A DNA stretch of 64,000 nucleotides, taken from NCBI RefSeq assembly GCF_002091955.1, contig NZ_MKKY01000073.1, positions 1 through 64,000 of the forward strand, given 5' to 3'. The notes beneath the pieces are model-generated. The model was not told where the DNA came from. It saw only the letters and a list, made by a program, of their open reading frames with translations, and did not search any database. The position numbers and the translations under genes are program-made. Shown here piece after piece: positions 7,520-16,252 of this stretch. Position 1 is the stretch's first letter; each line of letters begins with the position of its first letter. This DNA is from Rhodococcus sp. 1168. GTDB lineage: Bacteria > Actinomycetota > Actinomycetes > Mycobacteriales > Mycobacteriaceae.

Positions 7520-9145
7520 TCAGGCCGTCGAATTCCTCAGTTCGAATTTCAGTATCTTGCCCGTCGGCGTACGGGGGAGATCCAGTGGAAACACGATCTC
7601 GTCGGGCACCTTGAATTTCGCGAGACGGCCGTGGGTGTACTCGATCAATTCTTCGGCGCTGACTTCGGCGTCCTTCTTCTTGATCACGAATGCTTTGGGG
7701 CGCTCTCCCCACTTCGGGTGCGGGACGCCGATGACCGCGGCTTCCAGAACCGCCGGGTGGGACATGAGGGCTTGCTCGATTTCCACGGTCGAAATGTTCT
7801 CGCCGCCCGAAATGACGATGTCCTTGGCGCGATCTTTGACCTGGATGTAGCCGTCCGGGTGCATTACCCCGAGGTCGCCGCTGTGGAACCAGCCACCGGC
7901 GAAGGCTTCCGCTGTGGCCTTCGGATCCCGGTAATAGCCGAGCATTACGTTGTTGCCGCGAAGGACGATTTCACCCATCGTCTGTCCGTCGGCCGCGACG
8001 TCGTTCATTTCTGGGTCGACGACGCGTGCGTCCTCGGCTTGAATCATCCCGACGCCCTGTCTGGACATCAGCTCGGCGCGCTCGTCGGATTTCAGCTCGC
8101 TCCAGTCGTCCTGAACTTCGCAGATCGTGTACGGCCCGTATACCTCGGTCAGCCCGTACACGTGGACGACGGTGATTCCGAGTCCTTCCAGCTTGGCGAT
8201 GATGCTCGGTGCTGGTGGCGCTCCGGCGGTGGTGATGTGCAGGGCGTCCACGTGATGTGCCTGGGGTGCTTCGGCGATGGTCGAACAGACAACCGGCGCG
8301 CCGCACAGGTGTGTGACGCCGATATTGTCGATTGCATCCCATACTGCATCGGCGCGAACCGCGCGTAGACAAACGTGGGTCGCGGCGGCCTGAGTGACGG
8401 CCCAGGGTGTGCACCAGCCGTTGCAATGAAACATCGGGAGGGTCCACAGATACTTGGTCGAGCCGGTGAAACCGTTGTGGAACGTTTCGCCGAGCGAATT
8501 GAGGTAGGCGCCACGATGGGTGTACATCACACCCTTGGGCTTGCCCGTGGTTCCGGAGGTGTAATTGATTGCTATGACTTGCTGTTCGTCCTCTACGCCC
8601 CACACCAACGGCGGTGCATCGACCAGGTTGCCCGACTCGGCAAGAAGGTCTGAATACTGCCCGGTGACAACGCCTTCCGGAACGGTGGGGGGAGCGATAG
8701 TGGAGTCGGGGATTTCGATTATTTCCTGCAGCGACGGCACTGCCGCGCGGGCACCGGAGGCGGATCCGACCAGCTCCGAATCGACGAACAAGATCTTGGT
8801 GCCGGAGTGGTCGAGGATGTAGTCGAGTTCACTGCCCGTCAGGCGCGAGTTGAGAGCGACGAGGACGCCCCCTGCCAGGGGAACCGCGAAGTGCGCAAAC
8901 AGCATTTCCGGGGTGTTGGGACTGAGGTATGCGATGCGGTCGCCGGGTTCGATACGGCTCGACAGGACGCGGGCGAGACGGTCGACCTCGTCACCGAATT
9001 GCTTGTAGGTATAGCGGCGGTCGCCGTGAATCACAGCCACCCGATTCGGGAATACGCTCGCCGAACGCGCCAGAAAACGCAACGGGCTGAGCGGTGTGTT
9101 GTTGGCGGAAGACAGTTCGGCGGACGACAGTGTCGAATCGAGCAT
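7520..9145 (-). CDS. Acyl-CoA synthetase / AMP-dependent ligase (FadD type)
   Basis: 541 residues from ATG 9145, preceded by GAAAGG. ANL-superfamily motifs are in order: the phosphate loop YTSGTTGKPKGVMYTHRG (about residue 185), the VYGLTEVYGP motif, GWFHSGDLGVMHPDGYIQVKDRAKD with the hinge, and the C-terminal catalytic lysine in LPRTPTGKILKFELR. These activate carboxylic acids to acyl-CoA through acyl-AMP. The N-terminus resembles medium- or long-chain fatty acid ligases, but chain length cannot be read. It diverges from a LuxR-type regulator 113 bases away, which may control it. Confidence 0.9.
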   Translation of the reverse strand: MLDSTLSSAELSSANNTPLSPLRFLARSASVFPNRVAVIHGDRRYTYKQFGDEVDRLARVLSSRIEPGDRIAYLSPNTPEMLFAHFAVPLAGGVLVALNSRLTGSELDYILDHSGTKILFVDSELVGSASGARAAVPSLQEIIEIPDSTIAPPTVPEGVVTGQYSDLLAESGNLVDAPPLVWGVEDEQQVIAINYTSGTTGKPKGVMYTHRGAYLNSLGETFHNGFTGSTKYLWTLPMFHCNGWCTPWAVTQAAATHVCLRAVRADAVWDAIDNIGVTHLCGAPVVCSTIAEAPQAHHVDALHITTAGAPPAPSIIAKLEGLGITVVHVYGLTEVYGPYTICEVQDDWSELKSDERAELMSRQGVGMIQAEDARVVDPEMNDVAADGQTMGEIVLRGNNVMLGYYRDPKATAEAFAGGWFHSGDLGVMHPDGYIQVKDRAKDIVISGGENISTVEIEQALMSHPAVLEAAVIGVPHPKWGERPKAFVIKKKDAEVSAEELIEYTHGRLAKFKVPDEIVFPLDLPRTPTGKILKFELRNSTA

Positions 9146-9258
9146 CGGGTGAGACCTTTCGAAAAGCGATAGTCTTGTGACGCGCACTACACGTTACCGT
9201 TGACGCTATCCACAGCAGGGAGAACGCCGCTACCCCCAAGAGTGGGTATCGGGCGGGT

Positions 9259-10125
9259 ATGAGAGGGATCGTGAGTCGACATCTGAGGCCGAGCGACCGG
9301 GATGCGTTGCAAGCGGAATTGCGGACGCTCAAGGCGGCGACCCCGTTTCCGGTGCTCTTCGGCGGCACCGTCGAACACGGGAATCTCACCTTGTCCGGGT
9401 TCGTCGGCACGCGTAGCACCATCCTGCGCAACCTCGTGATCGACGTTCGATGCGGCGTCGGCGGCCGCGCAATGGCCGAGCAACGGCCGATCGGCGTGCA
9501 GGGCTATGCCAACTCACTCTCGATCACTCACGAATACGACCATCAGGTCGGAGCGGAGGGGATCGAGACCCTGCTGGCGGTACCCGTGGTCGTGCGCGGA
9601 CGGACACGCGGAGCGTTGTACGGCGGGTTGCGGGTGAATCAACCCCTCAGCGACCGTCTGACGGACGTCGTCGTCGAGCGTGCGCATGAGCTCGCACGGG
9701 AAATCGATATTCGTGACGAGGTCGACCGCAGACTTGCCATGTTTGCGGCCTCGGGAAGGGTGCAAGCCCCGATAGCGCGTGACGACCGCAAGATGGATGC
9801 CATCATTGAAAGCTATCTAGCGCTGAGATCCATCGCCGACCGCATCGAAGACACCGACCTCGAGGCTGAGGTGATGGCCGTCGAGGGCACTCTGCGTCGA
9901 ATCTTGCCGACGGATCGACGAACCTCTTCGGTGACCTTGTCGAAACGGGAAATCGAAGTTCTCGAATATGCATCGCTCGGTTGCCGCAACGCCGAGATTG
10001 CGGCGCGACTGTCGTTGAGCGTCGATACCGTCAAAACGTACATGCGAAACCTGATGGGCAAGTTGGACGTAGCCACCAGGCAAGAGGCCGTGGTCGAGGC
10101 GCGTCGGCACGGTCTGCTCGGCTAG
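9259..10125 (+). CDS. GAF-domain LuxR-type transcriptional regulator
   Basis: 288 residues. An N-terminal GAF-like sensor (about 10-150, with ETLLAVPVVVRGRTRGALYGG) is joined by a helical linker to a C-terminal LuxR helix-turn-helix (about 225-285: TLSKREIEVLEYASLGCRNA followed by IAARLSLSVDTVKTYM). The GAF domain probably binds a small aromatic or acyl ligand. It is transcribed away from the acyl-CoA ligase gene, the standard layout for a local regulator, so it may activate that gene and itself. Signal unknown. Confidence 0.85.
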   Translation: MRGIVSRHLRPSDRDALQAELRTLKAATPFPVLFGGTVEHGNLTLSGFVGTRSTILRNLVIDVRCGVGGRAMAEQRPIGVQGYANSLSITHEYDHQVGAEGIETLLAVPVVVRGRTRGALYGGLRVNQPLSDRLTDVVVERAHELAREIDIRDEVDRRLAMFAASGRVQAPIARDDRKMDAIIESYLALRSIADRIEDTDLEAEVMAVEGTLRRILPTDRRTSSVTLSKREIEVLEYASLGCRNAEIAARLSLSVDTVKTYMRNLMGKLDVATRQEAVVEARRHGLLG

Positions 10126-10261
10126 AGCGCATTGAATCGCGTTGGCGCGTCCAACATCTACATCAGAGGACTTTGTGCTCTCGTCTGCGTAACTCAGCCG
10201 TGCAATCGTGGTGATCATCGGCGGTAGGTCGCCGCACCCTTTTATCTGTCGGGAGGCTGAC

Positions 10262-11146
10262 ATGGTCTTGGCGAATCATCAGGAAATCGTTGTCGGAGTA
10301 GATGGTTCACCCACCAGCACAGCTGCGGCCCTGTGGGCTGCAGCCATGGCGGACCGTTTGGATTCTCCGCTGCACATCGCGTGCGCGGTTCAGGAACCGA
10401 CGTTCTACATGGCCGAGTCCGTCATGGTGATACCCGAGGAAGTGTGGGAGCAGCAACGTCGAACCGCCGAGGAGATTGTCGACGAGGCAGCGAAAGCCAT
10501 CCTCGAACGACATCCGTACCTCAGCGTGGCCACACATGTCGACGCTGTATCGCCCGCCGAAATGCTCGTCGATCTGTCGGCTTCGGCGCGGCTGATGGTG
10601 GTTGGTAGCTCCGGGACGGGCCTTGTGCTGTCGACTTTGCTCGGTAGCACTGCCAAAGTGGTGGCCGACACCGCAGCGTGCCCTGTCGTCGTGTGGCGCG
10701 AAGGCACCGGTGACCCGAATTCCCCGATCGTGGTCGGCATCGACGGCAGCGCCACGAGCGCCGCTGCGATAGCGATGGCCTTCGAAATAGCCTCGCGGCT
10801 GGAGGTGCCACTCATCGCTGCGCATGTGTGGAGTGCCGCATCGCAGGCGGGTGGCGTCACATTGCCGCTCCTCATCGACTGGGCTGCCATCGAGAAGGAG
10901 GAGTCGGTCCTCCTCGCCGAAAGCCTGGCGGGGTGGGTGGAGAAGTACCCAGACGTAGTAGTCGAACGTGTTCTCCGACAGAGCAACCCCGCGCACACTC
11001 TCGTCGACCTGTCCGAGCACGCCCAACTCGTCGTGGTGGGAAGCAGAGGCCGAGGTCCGGTGAGAAGCGCCCTACTGGGATCTACCAGTAGCAATCTCGC
11101 ACACCACGCGCGCTGCCCGGTCATGATCTGCCGAGTGCGTAAGTGA
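10262..11146 (+). CDS. Universal stress protein, tandem UspA domains
   Basis: 294 residues from ATG 10262 with GGGAGG upstream. Two UspA domains each begin with a G-DGS motif (VVGVDGSPTSTAA and VVGIDGSATSAAA). Each ends with an ATP-binding G-2x-G-9x-G(S/T) loop (GSSGTGLVLSTLLGST and GSRGRGPVRSALLGST). Tandem Usp proteins of this type in mycobacteria belong to hypoxia or stress responses. The neighbour downstream is a sugar-phosphate/GH65 fusion, 96 bases away on the same strand. Similar pairing of stress and carbohydrate genes occurs elsewhere, but no hypoxia (DosR) box was recognised here. Confidence 0.92.
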   Translation: MVLANHQEIVVGVDGSPTSTAAALWAAAMADRLDSPLHIACAVQEPTFYMAESVMVIPEEVWEQQRRTAEEIVDEAAKAILERHPYLSVATHVDAVSPAEMLVDLSASARLMVVGSSGTGLVLSTLLGSTAKVVADTAACPVVVWREGTGDPNSPIVVGIDGSATSAAAIAMAFEIASRLEVPLIAAHVWSAASQAGGVTLPLLIDWAAIEKEESVLLAESLAGWVEKYPDVVVERVLRQSNPAHTLVDLSEHAQLVVVGSRGRGPVRSALLGSTSSNLAHHARCPVMICRVRK

Positions 11147-11242
11147 GACCTCGTGGTGCATCTCCGTCGGTAACTCGCGCGGAAAAAGTAGGCACCCCAT
11201 AGGGTTCCGAGCGGCGGTCGTCGATTCGGGTATCGAGTCGCC

Positions 11243-14200
11243 GTGAGAATCCAGGGACGCCGGATCGATGCTGTCCTGTTCGATCTGGACGGCGTCGTCA
11301 CCGACACGGCTGTGATTCACGAGCGGGCATGGAAAACCGCGTTCGATGCGTTACTCGAAGCTGCCGGACAAGGGGATCGGCCGTTCACGCACGAGGATTA
11401 CTCGATCTACATCGATGGACGGGAGCGACTCGATGCGGTGCGCGGATTCGCGCGTGCACGTGGACTGGCTCTTCCCGAGACTGCGCACGGCGACACGGCA
11501 TTGGGGAGCGTGCGGCAATGGGCCGATCGCAAGAATGAGGACTATCTCCGCACGCTGACTTCTGAAGGTGTTCGCACGATTCCGGGAACGTTGGATGTGC
11601 TTCGCCAACTGCGGCTCGCGGGGATTCCGACAGCAGTGGTGTCAGCCAGCAGAAACGCGGGCGAGGTGATGGCCCTTGCCGGCGTCGGGGGACTGTTCGA
11701 TGCGCGCGTCGACGGCACCGATGCACTGCGTCGAGACTTGGCGGGTAAGCCGGCCCCGGATATGTTCCTCGAGGCCGCCCGCAGGCTCGGAATTGCACCC
11801 AATTTTTCTGCCGTCGTGGAGGATGCGGTGGCTGGTATCCAAGGTGCGCGGGCCGGAAAGTTCGGATTGGTCATCGGGCTTCAACGAGCATCTGCGGCAG
11901 TCGAGTTGGATGCCGATGTGGTCGTCGGCGATCTCACTGAACTCGATATCGACATCGGTCCGGACAGCCCTGCTGAATACAACGGTGCTTGTGAGTTGTG
12001 CTCGACCGACGCGGAATCGACGTGGGTGCTGCATTACCGCGGCGCGATAGCCGCGGATGAGGGAATTCGCGAGAGTCTCTGCACCCTTGGAAATGGGTAT
12101 TTCGCTACCAGGGGTGCCCTGCCCGAGGCGAGAGCCGACGGCATTCACTACCCGGGGACGTATCTCGCCGGGTGCTACAACAGGCTCACTTCGACCCTCA
12201 GCGGTATCGACTACGAGGACGAGTCCATCGCAAACTGGCCGAATTGGCTGGGCACCACGTTCAATATCGACGGCGGTGAATGGCTCACTACCGACAATCA
12301 ACTTCTGCGACACCATCACCTCGCCCTGGACATGGGAGAAGCCGTTCTTCGACGCGAAAGCCTTCTCGAAGATTCGCAGGGGCGGCGCACGTGGCTTCGG
12401 CAGATACGGTTCGTATCCATGGCATCGGCGCACGTGGCAGCGCTCGAAACCAGACTCGAGCCCGAGAATTACACGGGAACGATCGTTGTGCGCGCGACTC
12501 TGGACGGCGATGTCACCAATGGCAACGTGGCCGAATTTCGTGCCTTGAACAACTCTCATCTGACCGAATGTGAAACAGGTTCTGCGGCAAAGGATCAGGT
12601 GTGGATCCGGATGCATACTCGGCAATCACGGATCGCACTCACACTCGCTGCTCGGATGGATTCGGTCACCCCAGTACGGAACACCACCAGCACCCCGACG
12701 AGTATCTCCCATGAAACCTCGGCCGACGTCACGCAGGACGTCGGCGTGCAAGTATCGACGATCGTCGCATTGTATTGCTCTCGTGATCGGGCTATCGCCG
12801 ATCCGTTGAGTGCTGCACTCTCTCGCCTCACCGAGGCAAGATCTTTTCCCGTGCTCCTCGACGAGCACCGACGGCAATGGAAACGGTTGTGGCATCGATA
12901 CGATCTCGTTGTCGAATGCTCCGACAACGAGATCGTCCGAGCGGTTCGGCTTCAGCTCTTTCATGTCGTCCAGTGCTTGTCTCCGCACACCGTGGATCTC
13001 GACGTCGGAATACCCGCGCGTGGCCTTCATGGGGAGGCCTATCGCGGGCACATCTTCTGGGACGAATTGTTCGTGCTTCCGTTACTGAATCTGCGCATTC
13101 CAGAGTTGTCGAGATCTCTGTTGATCTATCGCTATCGACGCCTGTCCGCGGCGAAACGGCGGGCACGAGAAATCGGTTGTAGCGGCGCCTTGTTCCCGTG
13201 GCAGAGCGGCAGTGACGGCCGCGAGGAAACACCGCAGGTGCTGTTCAATCCACGATCAGGACGGTGGATGCCCGATCACTCCAGTCGGCAATTCCATGTC
13301 GGGTTGTCGGTTGCCTACAACGTGTGGCACTACTGGGAAGTGACAGCAGACTTCGGCTTTCTAGCCTCGTACGGGGCCGAGATGCTCGTTGAGAATGCAC
13401 GATTTTGGGTCAGTCTCGCGGTGTGGGATGCCGTCGACGATCGGTTCGATATTCGTGGCGTCATGGGACCTGACGAATTCCACGACGGATACCCCGGTCA
13501 TCCCGGTGCGGGAATCGACAACTCGACCTACGTCAACGTGATGGCGTCGTGGAGCATCCGGCGCGCGTTGGACGCTTATACGATCGTCGGCCGTGACGAC
13601 GGTGTGGGCCTGTGGGCTGGGCTCGATGTCAGCTCGTCGGAATTGGGCGCATGGCACAACCTGGCATGCAAGCTGCGAGTGGAGTTTCTCGACAACGGAT
13701 TACTCGCACAATTTCATGGGTACGGCGAACTGCGCGAACTCGACCTCGATGACTACCGCAAGAGGTATGGAAATATCGGCCGACTCGATCTGATTCTCGA
13801 AGCCGAAAATGACTCCTGCGCACACTACAAGGTGTCCAAACAGGCCGATGTCCTGATGCTGCTGTATCTGTTCACCGCGGAGGAACTCACCGAATTGCTT
13901 GCGGGAATGGGGTACGACTTCGAGCCGAGCACGATTCCGGCAACCGTCGATTATTACCTCGCTCGAACGACGCACGGCTCGACTCTGAGCAGAGTCGCGC
14001 ACTCCTGGGTGCTCGCGCGAGGTAACCGTCGAGACTCGTGGGACATGCTGCGTGAATCGTGCGCGGCCGATCTTGCCGACAGTCAACAGGGAACCACGCG
14101 GGAGGGAATCCACCTGGGCGCAATGGCGGGAAGTGTGGACATCTTGCAGCGCTGCTATACCGGAATCGAAGTGCGAGGCGACACATTGAGACTTCATCCG

Positions 14201-14398
14201 CAGTTGCCGACCGAGCTTCGATCACTCGAATTCGATCTCCGATATCGCGACCACTGGGTTCGTATCAGATGCAACGGTGCAGCGACCACTGTTACGACGA
14301 GCCCGTGCAGTGCCCCGGCGATCCGGATCGATATCGACGGACAGGAGTTTGTGATGAACGGCGGTGAATCGGTTTCTGCTGCCTACCTCGCCTCATGA
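11243..14398 (+). CDS. Fusion of beta-phosphoglucomutase (HAD) and GH65 glycoside phosphorylase
   Basis: 1051 residues. Residues 1 to about 245 are a HAD-superfamily beta-phosphoglucomutase: FDLDGVVTDT nucleophile motif, VVSASRN and KPAPDMFLEAARRLG. The rest is a family 65 glycoside hydrolase/phosphorylase: HIFWDELFVLP, GVMGPDEFHDGYPGH with the catalytic acid Glu at about residue 745, KQADVLMLLYLF and TTHGSTLSRVAHSW. GH65 enzymes phosphorolyse trehalose, maltose or kojibiose to beta-glucose 1-phosphate, which the HAD domain would turn into glucose 6-phosphate. M. tuberculosis carries these as separate neighbours (Rv3400, Rv3401). The start is GTG and weakly supported. Confidence 0.9.
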   Translation: MRIQGRRIDAVLFDLDGVVTDTAVIHERAWKTAFDALLEAAGQGDRPFTHEDYSIYIDGRERLDAVRGFARARGLALPETAHGDTALGSVRQWADRKNEDYLRTLTSEGVRTIPGTLDVLRQLRLAGIPTAVVSASRNAGEVMALAGVGGLFDARVDGTDALRRDLAGKPAPDMFLEAARRLGIAPNFSAVVEDAVAGIQGARAGKFGLVIGLQRASAAVELDADVVVGDLTELDIDIGPDSPAEYNGACELCSTDAESTWVLHYRGAIAADEGIRESLCTLGNGYFATRGALPEARADGIHYPGTYLAGCYNRLTSTLSGIDYEDESIANWPNWLGTTFNIDGGEWLTTDNQLLRHHHLALDMGEAVLRRESLLEDSQGRRTWLRQIRFVSMASAHVAALETRLEPENYTGTIVVRATLDGDVTNGNVAEFRALNNSHLTECETGSAAKDQVWIRMHTRQSRIALTLAARMDSVTPVRNTTSTPTSISHETSADVTQDVGVQVSTIVALYCSRDRAIADPLSAALSRLTEARSFPVLLDEHRRQWKRLWHRYDLVVECSDNEIVRAVRLQLFHVVQCLSPHTVDLDVGIPARGLHGEAYRGHIFWDELFVLPLLNLRIPELSRSLLIYRYRRLSAAKRRAREIGCSGALFPWQSGSDGREETPQVLFNPRSGRWMPDHSSRQFHVGLSVAYNVWHYWEVTADFGFLASYGAEMLVENARFWVSLAVWDAVDDRFDIRGVMGPDEFHDGYPGHPGAGIDNSTYVNVMASWSIRRALDAYTIVGRDDGVGLWAGLDVSSSELGAWHNLACKLRVEFLDNGLLAQFHGYGELRELDLDDYRKRYGNIGRLDLILEAENDSCAHYKVSKQADVLMLLYLFTAEELTELLAGMGYDFEPSTIPATVDYYLARTTHGSTLSRVAHSWVLARGNRRDSWDMLRESCAADLADSQQGTTREGIHLGAMAGSVDILQRCYTGIEVRGDTLRLHPQLPTELRSLEFDLRYRDHWVRIRCNGAATTVTTSPCSAPAIRIDIDGQEFVMNGGESVSAAYLAS

Positions 14399-14431
14399 AA
14401 AAGCTATGACGCGACGCGTGACGATTCTATG

Positions 14432-14501
14432 CCCGCGGGACAACCCCAATCTTCTATCCGCGGATACTGATCTATGGTTGGTCTCGGTCCGCTAATGCGG
14501 A
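14432..14501. repeat. Three related inverted repeats upstream of modA
   Basis: CCCGCGGG (14432-14439), TCCGCGGA (14457-14464) and TCCGC-TAAT-GCGGA (14488-14501) share a CCGC/GCGG core. They lie within 110 bases of the modA start. Possible regulator sites; no known motif is matched. Confidence 0.4.
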
Positions 14502-14539
14502 TGTGAGGAGCCACCGAATCGGTCTATCGAGGGAGCATA

Positions 14540-15346
14540 GTGAAAAACATCTACGGGCGGCTCGGGTCAGTCCTCGCCATGTCTGCATTACTGGTTGCAG
14601 GCTGTTCGAGTGGTGTGGACGGAAGTGATTCCACGGCGCCGGAGTCCGGTTCCGCTGCTCCAGGTGAGGTCAGCGGGAACATCACCGTATTCGCAGCAGC
14701 GTCGCTGAAGGCGACCTTCACTCAGCTCGGCACCATGTTCGAAGCAGCCCATCCCGGGACTGACGTCGCGTTCAACTTTGCCGGTTCTTCGGATCTGGTC
14801 GCACAATTGACGCAGGGCGCACCGGGAGACGTTTTCGCTTCCGCGGATATCGCAAACATGACCAAGGCGCTCGATGCGAATCTGATCTCCGGCGAGCCCG
14901 AGAACTTCGCTACGAACACGCTGATCATCGTCACCCCTCCCGGGAATCCGAAGGGCATCGCTTCCTTCGCCGACCTCGCCGATACGGACAATAAGGTCGT
15001 CATCTGTGCCCCCCAGGTGCCATGCGGCGCCGCTACCACGAAGGTGGAGAAGACGACCGGAGTCGATATCACCCCAGTGAGCGAAGAGTCGTCCGTCACC
15101 GACGTCCTCGGCAAGGTCACCTCCGGTCAAGCCGACGCAGGTCTGGTCTACGTGACCGATGCGTCAGGCGCGGGTGAGAAGGTCACCTCGGTCGCCTTCG
15201 AAGAGTCGTCCGGTGCAGTCAACACGTACCCGATTGCGGTGCTGTCGGATTCGGGTAACAGTGCGGCGGCGAAGGCGTTCGAAGCGCTGGTCATGAGCGA
15301 AGAGGGGCAGAAAATTTTGGCAGATGCCGGATTCACCGCGCCCTGA
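14540..15346 (+). CDS. modA: Molybdate ABC transporter substrate-binding lipoprotein
   Basis: 268 residues. The signal peptide ends in a lipobox, ALLVAGCSS, with Cys22, so it should be a membrane-anchored lipoprotein. The mature part begins with ITVFAAASLKATFTQLGTMF and FNFAGSSDLVAQLTQGAPGDVFASAD, the classic ModA opening. It binds molybdate or tungstate for the ModBC permease. No modB or modC follows: the next gene is a TetR regulator in the same direction 148 bases on. The start is GTG with GAGGGAG upstream. Other ModA-like proteins bind tungstate or other oxyanions, so exact specificity is open. Confidence 0.88.
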   Translation: MKNIYGRLGSVLAMSALLVAGCSSGVDGSDSTAPESGSAAPGEVSGNITVFAAASLKATFTQLGTMFEAAHPGTDVAFNFAGSSDLVAQLTQGAPGDVFASADIANMTKALDANLISGEPENFATNTLIIVTPPGNPKGIASFADLADTDNKVVICAPQVPCGAATTKVEKTTGVDITPVSEESSVTDVLGKVTSGQADAGLVYVTDASGAGEKVTSVAFEESSGAVNTYPIAVLSDSGNSAAAKAFEALVMSEEGQKILADAGFTAP

Positions 15347-15494
15347 CGAAAGTGAGATCGCAAGCGATCGAGACTACAGTCGCGCGGGTGATCTACTCCG
15401 GCTAAGACACGTGCTTGAATGTTGAGCGGTGGGATAGTTCACTCGAGAGTGTGTCCGGTTCGAAAAGCGATGGTAGCGAAGGGTCGACCCCGAG

Positions 15495-16142
15495 ATGACG
15501 AGTAGCGGCGTGCGTTCAGCGCGCACGGCGGGGACGCGCGAGTCGATCTTGCTGATGGCAGAACGACTGTATGCCGAGCATGGACTTCACTCGGTGTCCA
15601 ACAGGCAGGTGAGCGAGGCCGCGGGGCAAGGCAACAACGCGGCGGTCGGGTACCACTTCGGTACGAAGGCGGACCTCGTACGCGCGATCGTCGAACGTCA
15701 TTCGGTCGTGATCGAGGAGAATCGGAGCACGCTTGTGCTTCGAAACGGGGATTCGGCAAGGCTTCGAGATTGGGTCTCGTGCCTCATCGCGCCGTACACC
15801 GATCACTTGGCGACGTTGGGACAACCCAGCTGGTATGCACGATGTGCAGTACAGATCATGACCGATCCGACGCTGCGGCCACTGATGTATGAACAGGCAG
15901 GGGTGTCGTCCTCGTTGAGGAAGACCCTCGTCGGCCTCCATCGATGCCTACCGGATCTACCGGCAGAGGTACGTCGAGCACGTAGCGACATGGCCCGAAA
16001 TATGATGATGCATATTTGCGCCGAAAATGAACTCGAATTTGCACAGCATCCCGAGTGTCCACCGAACTGGGCCGACTGCGGAACCGATCTGATCGACGCC
16101 ACGGTAGGCATCTGGCAGGCCCCGGTATCGCCGCGACGCTGA
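15495..16142 (+). CDS. TetR-family transcriptional regulator (EthR-like context)
   Basis: 215 residues. The N-terminal helix-turn-helix (RESILLMAERLYAEHGLHSV, then RQVSEAAGQGNNAAVGYHFG, then TKADLVRAI) is typical of TetR. The C-terminal ligand-binding part is not diagnostic. It lies 110 bases upstream of, and on the same strand as, an EthA-like Baeyer-Villiger monooxygenase. In M. tuberculosis the TetR repressor EthR sits next to ethA, though divergently. It could therefore control the monooxygenase, but the resemblance is by context rather than sequence. Confidence 0.88.
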   Translation: MTSSGVRSARTAGTRESILLMAERLYAEHGLHSVSNRQVSEAAGQGNNAAVGYHFGTKADLVRAIVERHSVVIEENRSTLVLRNGDSARLRDWVSCLIAPYTDHLATLGQPSWYARCAVQIMTDPTLRPLMYEQAGVSSSLRKTLVGLHRCLPDLPAEVRRARSDMARNMMMHICAENELEFAQHPECPPNWADCGTDLIDATVGIWQAPVSPRR

Positions 16143-16170
16143 CAGAATGAAAGACGCTGACAGAATGAAA
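16135..16170 (+). repeat. Perfect 18-bp tandem duplication across a stop codon
   Basis: GACGCTGACAGAATGAAA occurs at 16135-16152 and immediately again at 16153-16170. The first copy contains the TGA stop of the TetR gene, so the duplication leaves the protein unchanged. Confidence 0.85.
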
Positions 16171-16252
16171 AGCGACACGTCGAAGTTCCCGGATCCGGGG
16201 GGCCCGAACCACACGATGGAGTTCTTGCCATGACTATGCTCGCGAACATTTC

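Noticed and set aside
14399-14539. A molybdenum-cofactor riboswitch before modA
   Set aside because: The stretch is too short, and the conserved Moco RNA sequence blocks were not recognised; only palindromes are visible.
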